Source of the DNA: Paludibacteraceae bacterium
GTDB lineage: Bacteria > Bacteroidota > Bacteroidia > Bacteroidales > Paludibacteraceae
Length of the DNA stretch: 64,000 bases
Assembly (NCBI GenBank): GCA_024401455.1
Contig: JAKSLA010000006.1
Location: forward strand, 1-64,000
Direction of reading: 5' to 3'
Part shown: positions 17,198 to 25,911 of the stretch, in pieces
Position numbering within the stretch: position 1 is the stretch's first letter
Layout of the letters: each line of letters opens with the position of its first letter
The notes under the pieces: model-generated
Told to the model about the DNA's origin: nothing
The model's database searches: none
The model's input: the letters and a program-made list of their open reading frames with translations, nothing else
Made by a program: the position numbers and the translations under genes

Positions 17198-17243
17198 GGA
17201 GAGCAAGGGCATTAGTCATTAATTCCTTGCTCTCCTTTTTTTT
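17198..17243 (+). terminator. Terminator of the oxidoreductase operon
   Basis: GGAGAGCAAGG (17198-17208) pairs perfectly with CCTTGCTCTCC (17225-17235), followed by eight T. Confidence 0.85.
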
Positions 17244-17312
17244 ACCATCTAAATCCTTGAAAAACTAACTTTTTTTTCGTTTTTTTAAACACTAAATTCA
17301 AAACAAATAAAC

Positions 17313-17356
17313 TACATTTGTATATTGCAAATAAAGGGGACGACTACTCTCCCCTT
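17313..17356 (+). promoter_or_regulatory. -7 element and leader hairpin before the GT2 gene
   Basis: TACATTTG at 17313-17320 is a perfect -7 element; a -33 match is not clear. The transcript would start near 17327 and immediately form a hairpin, AAGGGGA (17334-17340) with TCCCCTT (17350-17356), followed by GTTTAAAAAAATG. The 5' stem may protect the mRNA or affect translation of the gene starting at 17384. Confidence 0.4.
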
Positions 17357-17383
17357 GTTTAAAAAAATGTAAAAATAAAGAAA

Positions 17384-18124
17384 GTGTACGACAGCGTAGT
17401 TATTATACCGACATACAACGAGAAAGAAAACATCGAAAGCATAACAAGAGCCGTTTTCTCGTTGGAAAAGGAGTTTGACATCCTAGTCATCGACGACGGT
17501 TCTCCCGACGGCACCGCAGCCATCGTAAAAGGAATGCAAAACGAATTTCCAGACCGTTTGCACATCATTGAACGTCAAGGCAAACTCGGACTGGGGACTG
17601 CTTATATCACAGGATTTAAATGGGCGTTGGAGAACAACTACCAATACATCTTTGAGATGGACGCAGACTTCTCCCACAATCCGAACGATTTGATCAAATT
17701 GCACAAGGCATGTTCTGAAGAAGGCGCTGATCTTGCCATCGGTTCCCGCTACATAACAGGTGTCAATGTCGTCAATTGGCCTATCGGACGCGTACTCATG
17801 TCTTATTTCGCATCTAAGTACGTCCGCATAATCACAGGCATGAAGGTGGCCGACACGACAGCCGGATTCAAATGCTACCGCCGAGAAGTGCTGGAGACAA
17901 TCGGTTTGGACGAAATCAAGTTCAAGGGCTACGCTTTTCAGAGCGAAATGAAATTCACCACCTACAAATGTGGATTCACCATCAAGGAAGTCCCTATCAT
18001 ATTCGTAAACAGAGTATTAGGCGTTTCGAAGATGAACGGCGGCATTTTTGGCGAGGCTGTTTTCGGCGTCATCCGACTAAAATTACGCAGCCTTTTCAAG
18101 AAATACCCTCAAAAGAAAAAATAA
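17384..18124 (+). CDS. Polyprenol-phosphate mannosyltransferase-like glycosyltransferase (GT2)
   Basis: The 246-residue protein resembles dolichol/polyprenol monophosphomannose synthases. It shows the GT-A fold start VVIIPTYNEKENI, the VIDDGSPDGTAA motif near residue 33-44, the metal-binding EMDADFSHNP near 87-96, and GSRYITG near 122, followed by DTTAGFKCYRREVLE. It would transfer a sugar from a nucleotide donor to a polyprenyl phosphate at the membrane's inner face for lipoglycan or protein glycosylation. It has no C-terminal membrane domain. The start is a GTG at 17384; the ATG at 17367 is out of frame. The next gene, pyrC, begins 110 nt later. Confidence 0.88.
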   Translation: MYDSVVIIPTYNEKENIESITRAVFSLEKEFDILVIDDGSPDGTAAIVKGMQNEFPDRLHIIERQGKLGLGTAYITGFKWALENNYQYIFEMDADFSHNPNDLIKLHKACSEEGADLAIGSRYITGVNVVNWPIGRVLMSYFASKYVRIITGMKVADTTAGFKCYRREVLETIGLDEIKFKGYAFQSEMKFTTYKCGFTIKEVPIIFVNRVLGVSKMNGGIFGEAVFGVIRLKLRSLFKKYPQKKK

Positions 18125-18233
18125 GCAGGAGCATTCGGCTTGTTGATTTTTTATTGATAAAAAAATCGGACATTTTATATGAAATGTTAATTATATTTCT
18201 TAAACTTGTGATAAACATTACACAAATAGTAAA

Positions 18234-19580
18234 ATGAGTACAATACTTATCCATAACGCCAAAATCATTAACGAGGGTAACTCCTTCAAGGGTTCCCTAT
18301 TGATTGAGGGTGACAAGATTTCAAAAATCTTCAAAGACGAAGTTCCAGAAAACGTACTAAAAAATGCTGAAGTTATCGATGCTGACGGCAAATGGGCTAT
18401 TCCTGGAGTAATCGACACACACGTTCACTTCCGTGAGCCGGGTGCGACACAAAAGGCAGATTTTCAAACAGAATCCCGCGCAGCCGTTGCAGGCGGTGTG
18501 ACTTCCATCATGGACATGCCCAACAACACGCCACAAACCACTACAATGGAAGAGTGGAACAAGAAGGCAGAGATAGCCGCACAAAAGTGCCTTACCAACT
18601 ACTCCTTCTATTTGGGCGCTACAGACAACAACTTGGAGGAAATCAAGAAGGTCGATCCTAAGAAGGTCTGCGGTATCAAACTTTTCTTGGGTGCTTCAAC
18701 CGGAAACATGCAAATCACCAACGAGGAGACTATCAAGCAAGTTTTCAAGGAGTCTCCTATCCTATTGGCAGTTCACTGCGAGGACAACGCTATGATTCAA
18801 GCAAACGTTGAAAAATACAAGGCTGAATTTGGCGAGAATCCAATTCCAATTTCTCACCACGCTTTGATCCGCAACTCTGATGCCTGCTACAAAGCAACTT
18901 CCAACGCCATCGACTTGGCAGTAAGATACGGCACCCGCTTACACGTGCTCCACTTGACAACGAAGAAAGAGTTGGCTCTTTTCTCCAACAAGCCATTGGC
19001 AGAGAAGAAGATCACCGCTGAGACTTGCGTCAACTATCTATGGTTCGATGACCAAGATTACGAACGTCTCGGAGCAAAAATCAAATGCAACCCTTCTATC
19101 AAGAAGGAGAAAAGCCGCGACAACTTGTTAAAGGCCGTTGATAGCGGTTACATTGACACGGTTGCCACAGACCACGCTCCTCACCTTCTTTCTGACAAGG
19201 AGGGCGACTGTCTGCACGCAGCCTCTGGCTGTCCTTCCATCCAACACGCACTGCCAATGATGTTGGAACTTGCCAAGAAAGGAAACTTCTCAAGAGAGCA
19301 AGTGGTAGAAAAGATGTGCCACAACCCAGCGAAGTTGTTCGACATCGAAAAACGAGGCTTCATCAGAAAGGGCTACTATGCCGACATCGTATTGATTGAG
19401 CCAAACTCTCCTTACAAGGTAGAACAAAAGGACTTGCTATACAAGTGCGGCTGGTCTCCAATCGAAGAGACATCGCTCTCTTACAAAGTAACTCATACTT
19501 TCGTGAACGGCAAGTTGGTTTATAATGAAGGCCAAATCAATGATTCGGAGAAAGGCAAGATGTTGAGTTTCGCAAGATAA
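18234..19580 (+). CDS. pyrC: Dihydroorotase
   Basis: The 448-residue amidohydrolase closes carbamoyl-aspartate to dihydroorotate in pyrimidine synthesis. The zinc-binding DTHVHFREPG lies at about residues 60-69, followed by DMPNNTPQT, the AVHCEDN histidine near 181, LHVLHLTTKKE near 242 and the metal ligand in VATDHAPHL near 313. The length is that of the long class I enzymes, not the E. coli PyrC type. A second pyrimidine gene, pyrF, lies in the window at 27197-28030, but in a separate unit. Confidence 0.93.
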   Translation: MSTILIHNAKIINEGNSFKGSLLIEGDKISKIFKDEVPENVLKNAEVIDADGKWAIPGVIDTHVHFREPGATQKADFQTESRAAVAGGVTSIMDMPNNTPQTTTMEEWNKKAEIAAQKCLTNYSFYLGATDNNLEEIKKVDPKKVCGIKLFLGASTGNMQITNEETIKQVFKESPILLAVHCEDNAMIQANVEKYKAEFGENPIPISHHALIRNSDACYKATSNAIDLAVRYGTRLHVLHLTTKKELALFSNKPLAEKKITAETCVNYLWFDDQDYERLGAKIKCNPSIKKEKSRDNLLKAVDSGYIDTVATDHAPHLLSDKEGDCLHAASGCPSIQHALPMMLELAKKGNFSREQVVEKMCHNPAKLFDIEKRGFIRKGYYADIVLIEPNSPYKVEQKDLLYKCGWSPIEETSLSYKVTHTFVNGKLVYNEGQINDSEKGKMLSFAR

Positions 19581-19603
19581 CAGACAGGCAAAATACAATT
19601 GAG

Positions 19604-19637
19604 AGAGGATGTGATATTAAAACACATCCTCTTTTTT
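19604..19637 (+). terminator. Terminator of pyrC
   Basis: AGAGGATGTG (19604-19613) pairs with CACATCCTCT (19623-19632), followed by a T run. The remaining part of 19581-19882 is AT-rich and holds only the promoter of the next gene. Confidence 0.85.
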
Positions 19638-19823
19638 ATTTGGCTTTATTGTATTTGGTTAATTCATCAAAGGGAATTCAATGCCCCAAAGAATCACAAA
19701 TTCCACCCACACCTATAATGATAGAATCATCAACAAAGAGTCATCTAATACATTTTCTTTAAACATAAAACAACCTCGACAATCCTCCACCTCATTTTTA
19801 TTCGCAGAACATCAATGGTTTTA

Positions 19824-19855
19824 TTTGCAAAAACGATTATAATTTTTAAAATTTG
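19824..19855 (+). promoter_or_regulatory. Promoter of the small HTH gene
   Basis: TTTG (19824-19827), 20-bp spacer, AAAATTTG (19848-19855), one mismatch from the consensus. Transcription would start near 19862, which rules out the TTG at 19853 as a start and supports the ATG at 19883. Confidence 0.6.
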
Positions 19856-19882
19856 CAGAAAGAAAAAAACACAGATTACGCC

Positions 19883-20140
19883 ATGAAAATTACATTCAAT
19901 GAACTACGACAAATAAAGGATAGTCTCCCAGACGGCAGTATGCACAAGATTGCCGAAGCACTTGGAATTTCAGTAGAAACGGTTCGCAACTATTTCGGTG
20001 GTCACAACTTTAAAGACGGGGCTTGTTGTGGAATCCATGTAGAACCCGGACCGGAAGGCGGTCTAATAGAAATAGACGACCCAGCCATTTTCAACATGGC
20101 TATCGATATTTTAAGAGAGTACCATTCTGATGTAGAATAA
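19883..20140 (+). CDS. Small HTH DNA-binding protein
   Basis: The 85-residue protein begins MKITFNELRQIKDSLPDGSM and has a helix-turn-helix (HKIAEALGISVETVRNYFGG, about residues 21-40). The second half has GIHVEPGPEGGLIEIDDP. I recognise this as a small protein conserved in Bacteroidales and annotated only as a DNA-binding protein; no target is known to me. The ATG at 19883 is chosen from the promoter position; the frame extends 10 codons further upstream from a TTG. It is directly upstream of tRNA-Leu, about 100 nt away. Confidence 0.75.
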   Translation: MKITFNELRQIKDSLPDGSMHKIAEALGISVETVRNYFGGHNFKDGACCGIHVEPGPEGGLIEIDDPAIFNMAIDILREYHSDVE

Positions 20141-20239
20141 AAGGCCATACTTCTCTATTCTCCAGAAAATCGAACGGAAAAAAAACGATTGATTCTTTCT
20201 ATTAGATAGAGAAATTGTATATCTTTGCCGACGCAAAGA

Positions 20240-20322
20240 GCCCAAGTGGTGAAATGGTAGACACGCTGGCTTCAGGTGCCAGTGGTCGCAAGGCTGTGCA
20301 GGTTCGAGTCCTGTCTTGGGCA
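20240..20322 (+). tRNA. tRNA-Leu (anticodon CAG)
   Basis: The acceptor arms GCCCAAG (20240-20246) and CTTGGGC (20315-20321) pair fully. The anticodon stem CTGGC/GCCAG encloses TTCAGGT, with anticodon CAG at 20273-20275. A long variable arm and the T-loop GGTTCGAGTCC are present. CCA is not encoded. A hairpin terminator follows. Confidence 0.95.
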
Positions 20323-20330
20323 CAAAAAAA

Positions 20331-20366
20331 GCATTTCTTAATCAACCGATTAAGGAATGCTTTTTT
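20331..20366 (+). terminator. Terminator after tRNA-Leu
   Basis: GCATTTCTTAATC.. and GATTAAGGAATGC pair around an AACC loop, followed by six T. It may also work in reverse for the gene fragment at 20422 because an A run precedes it. Confidence 0.85.
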
Positions 20367-20421
20367 GTTTGTAAAATTCACCCGCTTATGATTTGACAAT
20401 TTTCCCGAATCATCGAATGCA

Positions 20422-20886
20422 CTATTTTCCTGAAACCGCACGAACAGACTGACCGTAGCGACGACTGAAGTTGTCCCAGTCGATATTGTCCGAGCCGTCA
20501 AGTATGTAGGCAATGGCGTTAGTGTCCGTGGATAGATTTGACGACCAATAGAAGCCGTAACCGCCCATACGGTAGAGATGTCCATTACGATGATACCCTG
20601 CAGCGGGAAGGAAGATGGTGTTGCCATTGGTCTTGCTGGTGCCGATTCGTCCTGCCACGCCTGTGCCATTGTAATCTTTCGTCCATTCCCAATCGCAACC
20701 TTCTCTCAACTCATCCTGTTCCTCCCTTGTCGGCATTCTCCATGCACTACCCCAGTTTGCTGTCGCAGCGTCGTCTTCGGGGAGAAGGGTGGTCAGACTG
20801 TCAACTGTGCCATAGTAACTTTCGGTGCAATACTTCATCATAAAAGCTTCATCACCCTTACGCCACTTGTATGTTGCCCATGAAAC
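20422..20886 (-). pseudogene. FISUMP-domain protein fragment, N-terminus missing
   Basis: The sequence matches the C-terminal part of Fibrobacter succinogenes major paralogous (FISUMP) domain proteins, with SWATYKW, YGTVDSLTTLLPEDDAA, NWGSAWRMPTREEQDEL, SKTNGNTIFLPAAGYHRNG, YGFYWSSNL and RRYGQSVRAV. Intact members have a signal peptide, repeats and the domain start (typically VDLGLPSGLKWA) before this point. Here the match begins abruptly within a few residues of the end of the upstream gene (stop at 20891), so the 5' part has been lost, most likely by deletion. It keeps an open frame of about 155 codons, so it could still be translated, but no signal peptide remains. Confidence 0.7.
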
Positions 20887-20890
20887 CTTC

Positions 20891-21379
20891 CTACAAACCA
20901 ACAGGAGCGTGAAGTTCCTTCATTTTTTCCGCCCAAAGTCTGGCGGCACACTCCACCATACGCGGACAAGGGCGTTTGGCATAATAAGCAGCCGTGCGTT
21001 CTTCCGGAAGATGCGTAATTTGTTTCTCCTTCAGTTGGCCTAAAAGATCAGCACATTTTAACGAGCCGTTTTGCTCCTTGAATTTCGCCGCCAACTCTTG
21101 AACGACTTGGTAATTACGAGCCTTTGCCGCTGAATCCTTTGGATCAGTCATGCCCAACTCCAAGCCTGCCAATAAAAACATACCACAAGCTGCCCCACAA
21201 GTCTCTCGCATCCGGCCAATACCTCCACCAAACGAAGCCGACATTCGCAACGCCTGTTCTTCCGTAAACCCATACATATCGGCAAAGGCAGCCACCACCG
21301 ACTGTGAACAATTAAATCCGCTATTGAACAACTCAACAGCGCGCTCTATTCTCTTCTCATAATCCATAATTCTTATCAT
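20891..21379 (-). CDS. C_GCAxxG_C_C family redox protein
   Basis: The 162-residue protein has the pattern that names the family: NCSQSVVAAF (C near 24), then ETCGAACGMFLLAG (about 59-72) and later cysteines in KCADLL and RPCPRMV. Such proteins are thought to bind a metal or be redox active; the function is unproven. ATG at 21379 overlaps the stop of the TPR gene (ATGA), which supports coupled translation; MDYEKR at 21367 is a second possible start. Its 3' end adjoins a truncated FISUMP fragment. Confidence 0.85.
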   Translation of the reverse strand: MIRIMDYEKRIERAVELFNSGFNCSQSVVAAFADMYGFTEEQALRMSASFGGGIGRMRETCGAACGMFLLAGLELGMTDPKDSAAKARNYQVVQELAAKFKEQNGSLKCADLLGQLKEKQITHLPEERTAAYYAKRPCPRMVECAARLWAEKMKELHAPVGL

Positions 21380-22452
21380 TTATTGCCGAAACGGTGAAAC
21401 TGACGACCTTTCTCAACATATAATGGGTGCGCCTTCAACCACTTCAAGAAATCTTCGTATTTTTCTCTTTTTTTACTCAACCACACATCAAACTCATGCG
21501 GACTACCATAACGCATCAGCCAATAGTTGTAGCACTCGAAATAGCCCTTTTTCATCAAATCTTTATGCCAATCGAACAATAGGCATGGATGCGAAATGTG
21601 ATAGTTCTCCTTGGTATAAACATCTATGAACCGACTGCGGATATCATGGAGCGAAGCCAATGTGATGGAGCCGCCCAAAGGCACGGAAGCCTCCAAACAA
21701 GGCTCGTAAATCATCGTCAACGGCAACCATTCCGTCTTGTGTTCATTAGGATAGGTCAATGAATTACGGCAAAACTGGACGGTAACCAATGTATCGCCAT
21801 GGAATTTGATACAATTTTTATACGTATCAAACAGCAACTGACTTATCTCTTTCGAACGTGCCGTATTCTCTTCAAGATTCAAGAAAATCTCTCCATAAAG
21901 CATACCCCACATCTCCTCCGTAGAGTTGCAAAAGAGTTTCGAAAGCCAATAGTAGTTCATCGGATAAGAAGGATCGGCCATGACGCCCTTTTCATAATAA
22001 TGTAGAGCCCGGACCAAGTTGAGTTGGTTGACATCGCCCATCGCTTGATATAGACGACCCGAATTAGGGAAACGCTCCAACCCTTCCGACAAAGCCTTCT
22101 CTGCCTCTTCCTGCATGCCTAAAAGGAAATAAGTGCTGCCTAACATGACATAACAGTAGTCGGTCACATCCGACTTTTTACAAGCCATCTTATAAAAAGG
22201 GATAGCATGAACATAATCCTTCTCTAACACATGCGTATATGCTATTTCATAGGCATAAAGGTAGGATGCTGTGTCTAAAGAAAAGGCAGAATAGAGCAAA
22301 GAGCGTGCCTTCTGATAATCGTGCTTCTCAATATAGGGCAACGCCTCCTTGGCATATTTGCGGGCTTCCACCTTTAATTTTTTAGCCGAGGGTTGCGCAG
22401 ACAAAGAGAAAATTCCGACCCAAAGAAGAAATATGGAAATATAAAATCGCAT
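21376..22452 (-). CDS. Secreted TPR-repeat protein of unknown function
   Basis: The 358-residue product has a signal peptide (FYISIFLLWVGIFSLSAQ). Residues 30-190 form TPR-like helix pairs, e.g. YAKEALPYIEKHDYQKARSL, AIPFYKMACKKSDVTDYCYV and EEAEKALSEGLERFPNSGR. The last 150 residues are unlike anything I recognise. It probably acts in the periplasm as a protein-binding scaffold. It is separated from lpxA by a clear terminator and overlaps by four bases the redox gene that follows. Confidence 0.75.
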   Translation of the reverse strand: MRFYISIFLLWVGIFSLSAQPSAKKLKVEARKYAKEALPYIEKHDYQKARSLLYSAFSLDTASYLYAYEIAYTHVLEKDYVHAIPFYKMACKKSDVTDYCYVMLGSTYFLLGMQEEAEKALSEGLERFPNSGRLYQAMGDVNQLNLVRALHYYEKGVMADPSYPMNYYWLSKLFCNSTEEMWGMLYGEIFLNLEENTARSKEISQLLFDTYKNCIKFHGDTLVTVQFCRNSLTYPNEHKTEWLPLTMIYEPCLEASVPLGGSITLASLHDIRSRFIDVYTKENYHISHPCLLFDWHKDLMKKGYFECYNYWLMRYGSPHEFDVWLSKKREKYEDFLKWLKAHPLYVEKGRQFHRFGNK

Positions 22453-22487
22453 TGTAATTTAAGTCAAATCTGGTTCAAAAAAACAAA

Positions 22488-22517
22488 ATAAAAAAGCCGG
22501 ATTCCGAAGAACCCGGC
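22488..22517 (-). terminator. Terminator of the lpx operon
   Basis: On the minus strand: GCCGGGTTC, loop TTCG, GAATCCGGC, then TTTTTT. It lies 20 nt after the lpxA stop. Confidence 0.85.
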
Positions 22518-22536
22518 CCACATATTTCAACCCCGA

Positions 22537-23316
22537 TTAATCACTAATACATCTTACGATTCCACGTTCAGAAGCTCTTACGAAATCTACGATTGTAGAA
22601 CGCTCAACCGAAGGCTTAATCTCCTCCTCGATGCGGGAAAGCGCCTGAGAGACATTCAAACCTGATTGATAAATGATGCGATAAATCTCTTGGATATCTT
22701 TGATTTGGTCCTCTGTGTAACCACGGCGGCGCAAACCAATGATATTGACACCTGCGTAAGAGATAGGCTCACGACCAGCCGTGATATAAGGAGGCAAATC
22801 CTTACCCAATCTCGAACCACCTTGGACAATCACATGCTCGCCAATATGAGTGAACTGATGAACAAGCGTACCGCCCGAAAGGATAGCGTAATCATCCACA
22901 ACGACTTCGCCGGCCAATTGAGTCGTATTACCCAAAATCACATGATTCTTAACCACGCAATCGTGGGCAACGTGAGCATAAGCCATGATCAAGCAATCCT
23001 CACCTACTATCGTCTTACCCTTAGAAGCAGTACCTCTATTGACGGTAACACATTCTCTGATTCTCGTATTATCTCCAATCTCGGCAGTTGTCACCTCGCC
23101 TCTGAATTTCAAATCTTGAGGGATAGCAGAGATCACTGCATTAGGGAAAATCGTACAATTCTTACCAATCCTTGCTCCGTCAAGAATTGTAACATTCGAC
23201 ATGATCTTTGTACCATCACCGATAACAACATCCTTGTCTATTGTCACAAAAGGACCGATTTCCACATTAGCACCTATTTGTGCGTCTGGATGAACGCATG
23301 ACAATTCATGTATCAT
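22537..23316 (-). CDS. lpxA: UDP-N-acetylglucosamine acyltransferase
   Basis: The 259-residue protein carries out the first step of lipid A synthesis, the transfer of an acyl chain from ACP to UDP-GlcNAc. It is a left-handed beta helix built of hexapeptide repeats (IGANVEIGPFVTIDKDVVIGD.. and on). The catalytic histidine region is seen as MAYAHVAHDCVV near residue 110-121, and the C-terminal helical part starts at GLRRRGYTEDQIKDIQ. It follows lpxC-fabZ by 11 nt, the normal Bacteroidota order. Confidence 0.95.
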   Translation of the reverse strand: MIHELSCVHPDAQIGANVEIGPFVTIDKDVVIGDGTKIMSNVTILDGARIGKNCTIFPNAVISAIPQDLKFRGEVTTAEIGDNTRIRECVTVNRGTASKGKTIVGEDCLIMAYAHVAHDCVVKNHVILGNTTQLAGEVVVDDYAILSGGTLVHQFTHIGEHVIVQGGSRLGKDLPPYITAGREPISYAGVNIIGLRRRGYTEDQIKDIQEIYRIIYQSGLNVSQALSRIEEEIKPSVERSTIVDFVRASERGIVRCISD

Positions 23317-23327
23317 ATCTCTGTCTA

Positions 23328-24713
23328 TTATTTATTTTTTACAATCTGAGCCATAAATTCTGCCTCGGTAACAATCGTATCACCAACGAAAGCATAACCC
23401 TTCATATTCACACAACCTCTACGAACTTCACCAGAAAGTTCCAAACGGAAAATCAGCGTATCGCCCGGAACCACCTTTTGTCTAAACTTTGCATTGTCAA
23501 TCTTCATGAAGTATGTAGAGTAGCGTTCTGGCTCATCTACGGTTCCAAGAACCAATAAACCACCCGTTTGCGCCATTGCCTCCAACTGAAGCACGCCAGG
23601 CATAACAGGTTCTTGAGGGAAGTGGCCACAGAAGAAAGTTTCGTTGACCGTCAAATTCTTCACACCAATGACATATTTGTCCGTACGCTCGATCACCTTG
23701 TCAACCAAAAGGAATGGCCAACGGTGAGGCAAAAGTTGCTTGATTTGGTTTACATCCAAGACAGGAGCCTTGTTAGGATCATAAATTGGCACGGCCACCT
23801 CTTGTCTTCTTAGTTCCTTGCGGATTTTCTTAGCCACTTCCGTGTTGGCCTTGTGACCAGGACAAGTTGCGATGACACGACCCTTGATTGGCTTACCGAT
23901 GAGGGCCAAATCGCCCATCACATCCAACAACTTGTGGCGTGCAGGCTCATTATCAAATTGCAAAGGCTTCTTGTTCAAATAGCCCATCTTATCTACACAG
24001 ATATGCTCTTGTCCCAAAATGTCAGTCAAGCGATCTATCTCCGACTGAGGAATGATTTGGTCGTAGATAACAATGGCATTGTCCAAATCGCCACCTTTAA
24101 TCAAATTATTTTTAAGAAGCAACTCCAATTCGCGAACGAAGACGAAAGTACGGCAAGAAGCGATCTGCTCTGCAAAGTCTGCCATTGAATCGAGAGAAGC
24201 GAACTGATTGCTCAAAATTGGAGAAGGATAAGAAACCAGGACATTTACGCCGAACTCCTCATCAGGCAACAAAATATATTTTGATCCAGTCTCTTCGTTG
24301 ACAATTTCCGTTTTCTTTCTGATGATATAGAAATCCTTTTCTTCAGTCTGTTCCTCAACGCCCACCTCTTGAATAGCTTTCACGTATGCACTTGCGCTAC
24401 CGTCCAAGATAGGGAATTCTGGTTGATTTACTTGAATCAAGCAGTTGTCGATGTCGAAAGCGAACAAAGCAGCCATTGCATGCTCAATCGTACTGATTTT
24501 CACTCCGTTCTTCTCAACAACGGTACCGCGAGACGTTTCTACTACATTCTCAGCCAAAGCGTCAACGATTGGTTGACCTTCCAAGTCAACACGTTGAATC
24601 TTACGACCCGTATTCACCTCTGCTGGGTTGAATGTAATTTTCACAGGCAAACCGGTATGCAACCCCTTGCCCTCTAATGTAAATGCGCTTTTAAGAGTCT
24701 TTTGCTTAGACAT
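23328..24713 (-). CDS. lpxC: Bifunctional UDP-3-O-acyl-GlcNAc deacetylase / 3-hydroxyacyl-ACP dehydratase (LpxC-FabZ)
   Basis: The 461-residue protein is a fusion common in Bacteroidota. Residues 1-300 are LpxC, the zinc deacetylase that commits precursors to lipid A: ISTIEHAMAALFAFDIDNC near 75 and ARHKLLDVMGDLALIG near 258 supply zinc and catalytic residues. Residues from about 315 are FabZ, a dehydratase of fatty acid synthesis: LLPHRWPFLLVDKV and GHFPQEPVMPGVLQLEAMAQ with the catalytic His and Glu. The two activities compete for the same hydroxyacyl-ACP pool, so fusion sets them at equal amounts. Confidence 0.96.
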   Translation of the reverse strand: MSKQKTLKSAFTLEGKGLHTGLPVKITFNPAEVNTGRKIQRVDLEGQPIVDALAENVVETSRGTVVEKNGVKISTIEHAMAALFAFDIDNCLIQVNQPEFPILDGSASAYVKAIQEVGVEEQTEEKDFYIIRKKTEIVNEETGSKYILLPDEEFGVNVLVSYPSPILSNQFASLDSMADFAEQIASCRTFVFVRELELLLKNNLIKGGDLDNAIVIYDQIIPQSEIDRLTDILGQEHICVDKMGYLNKKPLQFDNEPARHKLLDVMGDLALIGKPIKGRVIATCPGHKANTEVAKKIRKELRRQEVAVPIYDPNKAPVLDVNQIKQLLPHRWPFLLVDKVIERTDKYVIGVKNLTVNETFFCGHFPQEPVMPGVLQLEAMAQTGGLLVLGTVDEPERYSTYFMKIDNAKFRQKVVPGDTLIFRLELSGEVRRGCVNMKGYAFVGDTIVTEAEFMAQIVKNK

Positions 24714-24780
24714 AATATCTTTTCTTATGGGAAAACACTTGGAGTCAAAAACCCCTAAAAATGTTTTGCTCGTTTATTAC

Positions 24781-25830
24781 TTATTTCTTCTCTAACAAGG
24801 CTTGCAACTCCTTGATTTGATTTTGCATCTCGATGACCTTTCGTCTCATGTCAGGCAACTCTTTGATACAAATGGACGACTTCTTGAATTCCAAAGCCGA
24901 CATGTGGGGCGAGCCTTGAATGGCTTGGTTTGGCTTCTTAACTTCGCCAGCAATACCCGTCTGAGCGCCCACGATTGTTCCATCCGCCACGTGACAGTGA
25001 CCCGTAACGCCCACTTGACCGCCAAACATACAATGCTTGCCAATCTTTGTCGAACCTGCCACACCACATTGAGCGGCCATGACCGTATTCTCTCCCACCT
25101 CAACATTATGTGCGATCTGCACCAAGTTGTCAATCTTCACGCCCTTATGCAAGATGGTTGAGCCCATTGTAGCCCTATCAATCGTTGCATTGGCTCCAAC
25201 CTCCACATTGTCTTCCAAAACAACATTTCCGATTTGCGGGATTTTGCTGTAAGTTCCATCTGCCGATGGAGCAAAGCCAAAGCCATCGGCTCCGATGATA
25301 GTACCTGCATGGACTGTACAATTATCGCCGATAACGCAGTCCTTATATATTTTCACACCCGGATAGAGTGTTACATTCTTTCCGATCTTCACATTAGTAC
25401 CCACATAAACCTGTGGATAGAAATAAGCGCCGTCGCCTACTTGCGCACCCTCATCGATAACTGTATATTCACCGATGTAAGCACCCTCGCCCACCTTTGC
25501 CTTCTCTGAAATGAATGCGAGTGGAGAGATGCCCTTCTTCTTAGGGTTCATACTATCGACTAACGATAGCAAACCAGCCAAAGCCATATAAGAATTTTGC
25601 ACTTTGATCAATGTTGCAGAAATCTCCTTTTCGGGAGTAAAGTCATTATTGACCAAAACAACACTTGCCTTCGTTGTATAAATGAACTCTGTATATTTAG
25701 GATTTGAAAGAAACGTCAACGTACCAGGCTGCCCCTCTTCTATCTTTGAGAGATTGGACACCTTTACATTAGGGTCACCGACAACGGTACCTTTCAAATA
25801 TTCGGCTATCTGCTGTGCTGAAAACTCCAT
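24781..25830 (-). CDS. lpxD: UDP-3-O-(3-hydroxyacyl)glucosamine N-acyltransferase
   Basis: The 349-residue protein adds the second acyl chain in lipid A synthesis. An N-terminal uridine-binding domain (to about residue 100) is followed by hexapeptide-repeat beta helix ([20 protein letters not shown].. on) with the active-site region [17 protein letters not shown] near 230-246, and a C-terminal coiled helix that starts near [20 protein letters not shown]. It is the first lpx gene of the run and is 67 nt from lpxC-fabZ. Confidence 0.95.
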   Translation of the reverse strand: MEFSAQQIAEYLKGTVVGDPNVKVSNLSKIEEGQPGTLTFLSNPKYTEFIYTTKASVVLVNNDFTPEKEISATLIKVQNSYMALAGLLSLVDSMNPKKKGISPLAFISEKAKVGEGAYIGEYTVIDEGAQVGDGAYFYPQVYVGTNVKIGKNVTLYPGVKIYKDCVIGDNCTVHAGTIIGADGFGFAPSADGTYSKIPQIGNVVLEDNVEVGANATIDRATMGSTILHKGVKIDNLVQIAHNVEVGENTVMAAQCGVAGSTKIGKHCMFGGQVGVTGHCHVADGTIVGAQTGIAGEVKKPNQAIQGSPHMSALEFKKSSICIKELPDMRRKVIEMQNQIKELQALLEKK

Positions 25831-25911
25831 ATTTACATTTTTTTACAAAAATATCACAATTCAATCACAAAATAAAGAATAACGCCATAAATTTAAGCAC
25901 CCTCTTTCATT

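Noticed and set aside
20240-20886. tRNA-Leu as an integration site of a mobile element
   Set aside because: No duplicated tRNA 3' end, integrase or attachment repeat is visible downstream; only a terminator and a FISUMP remnant.
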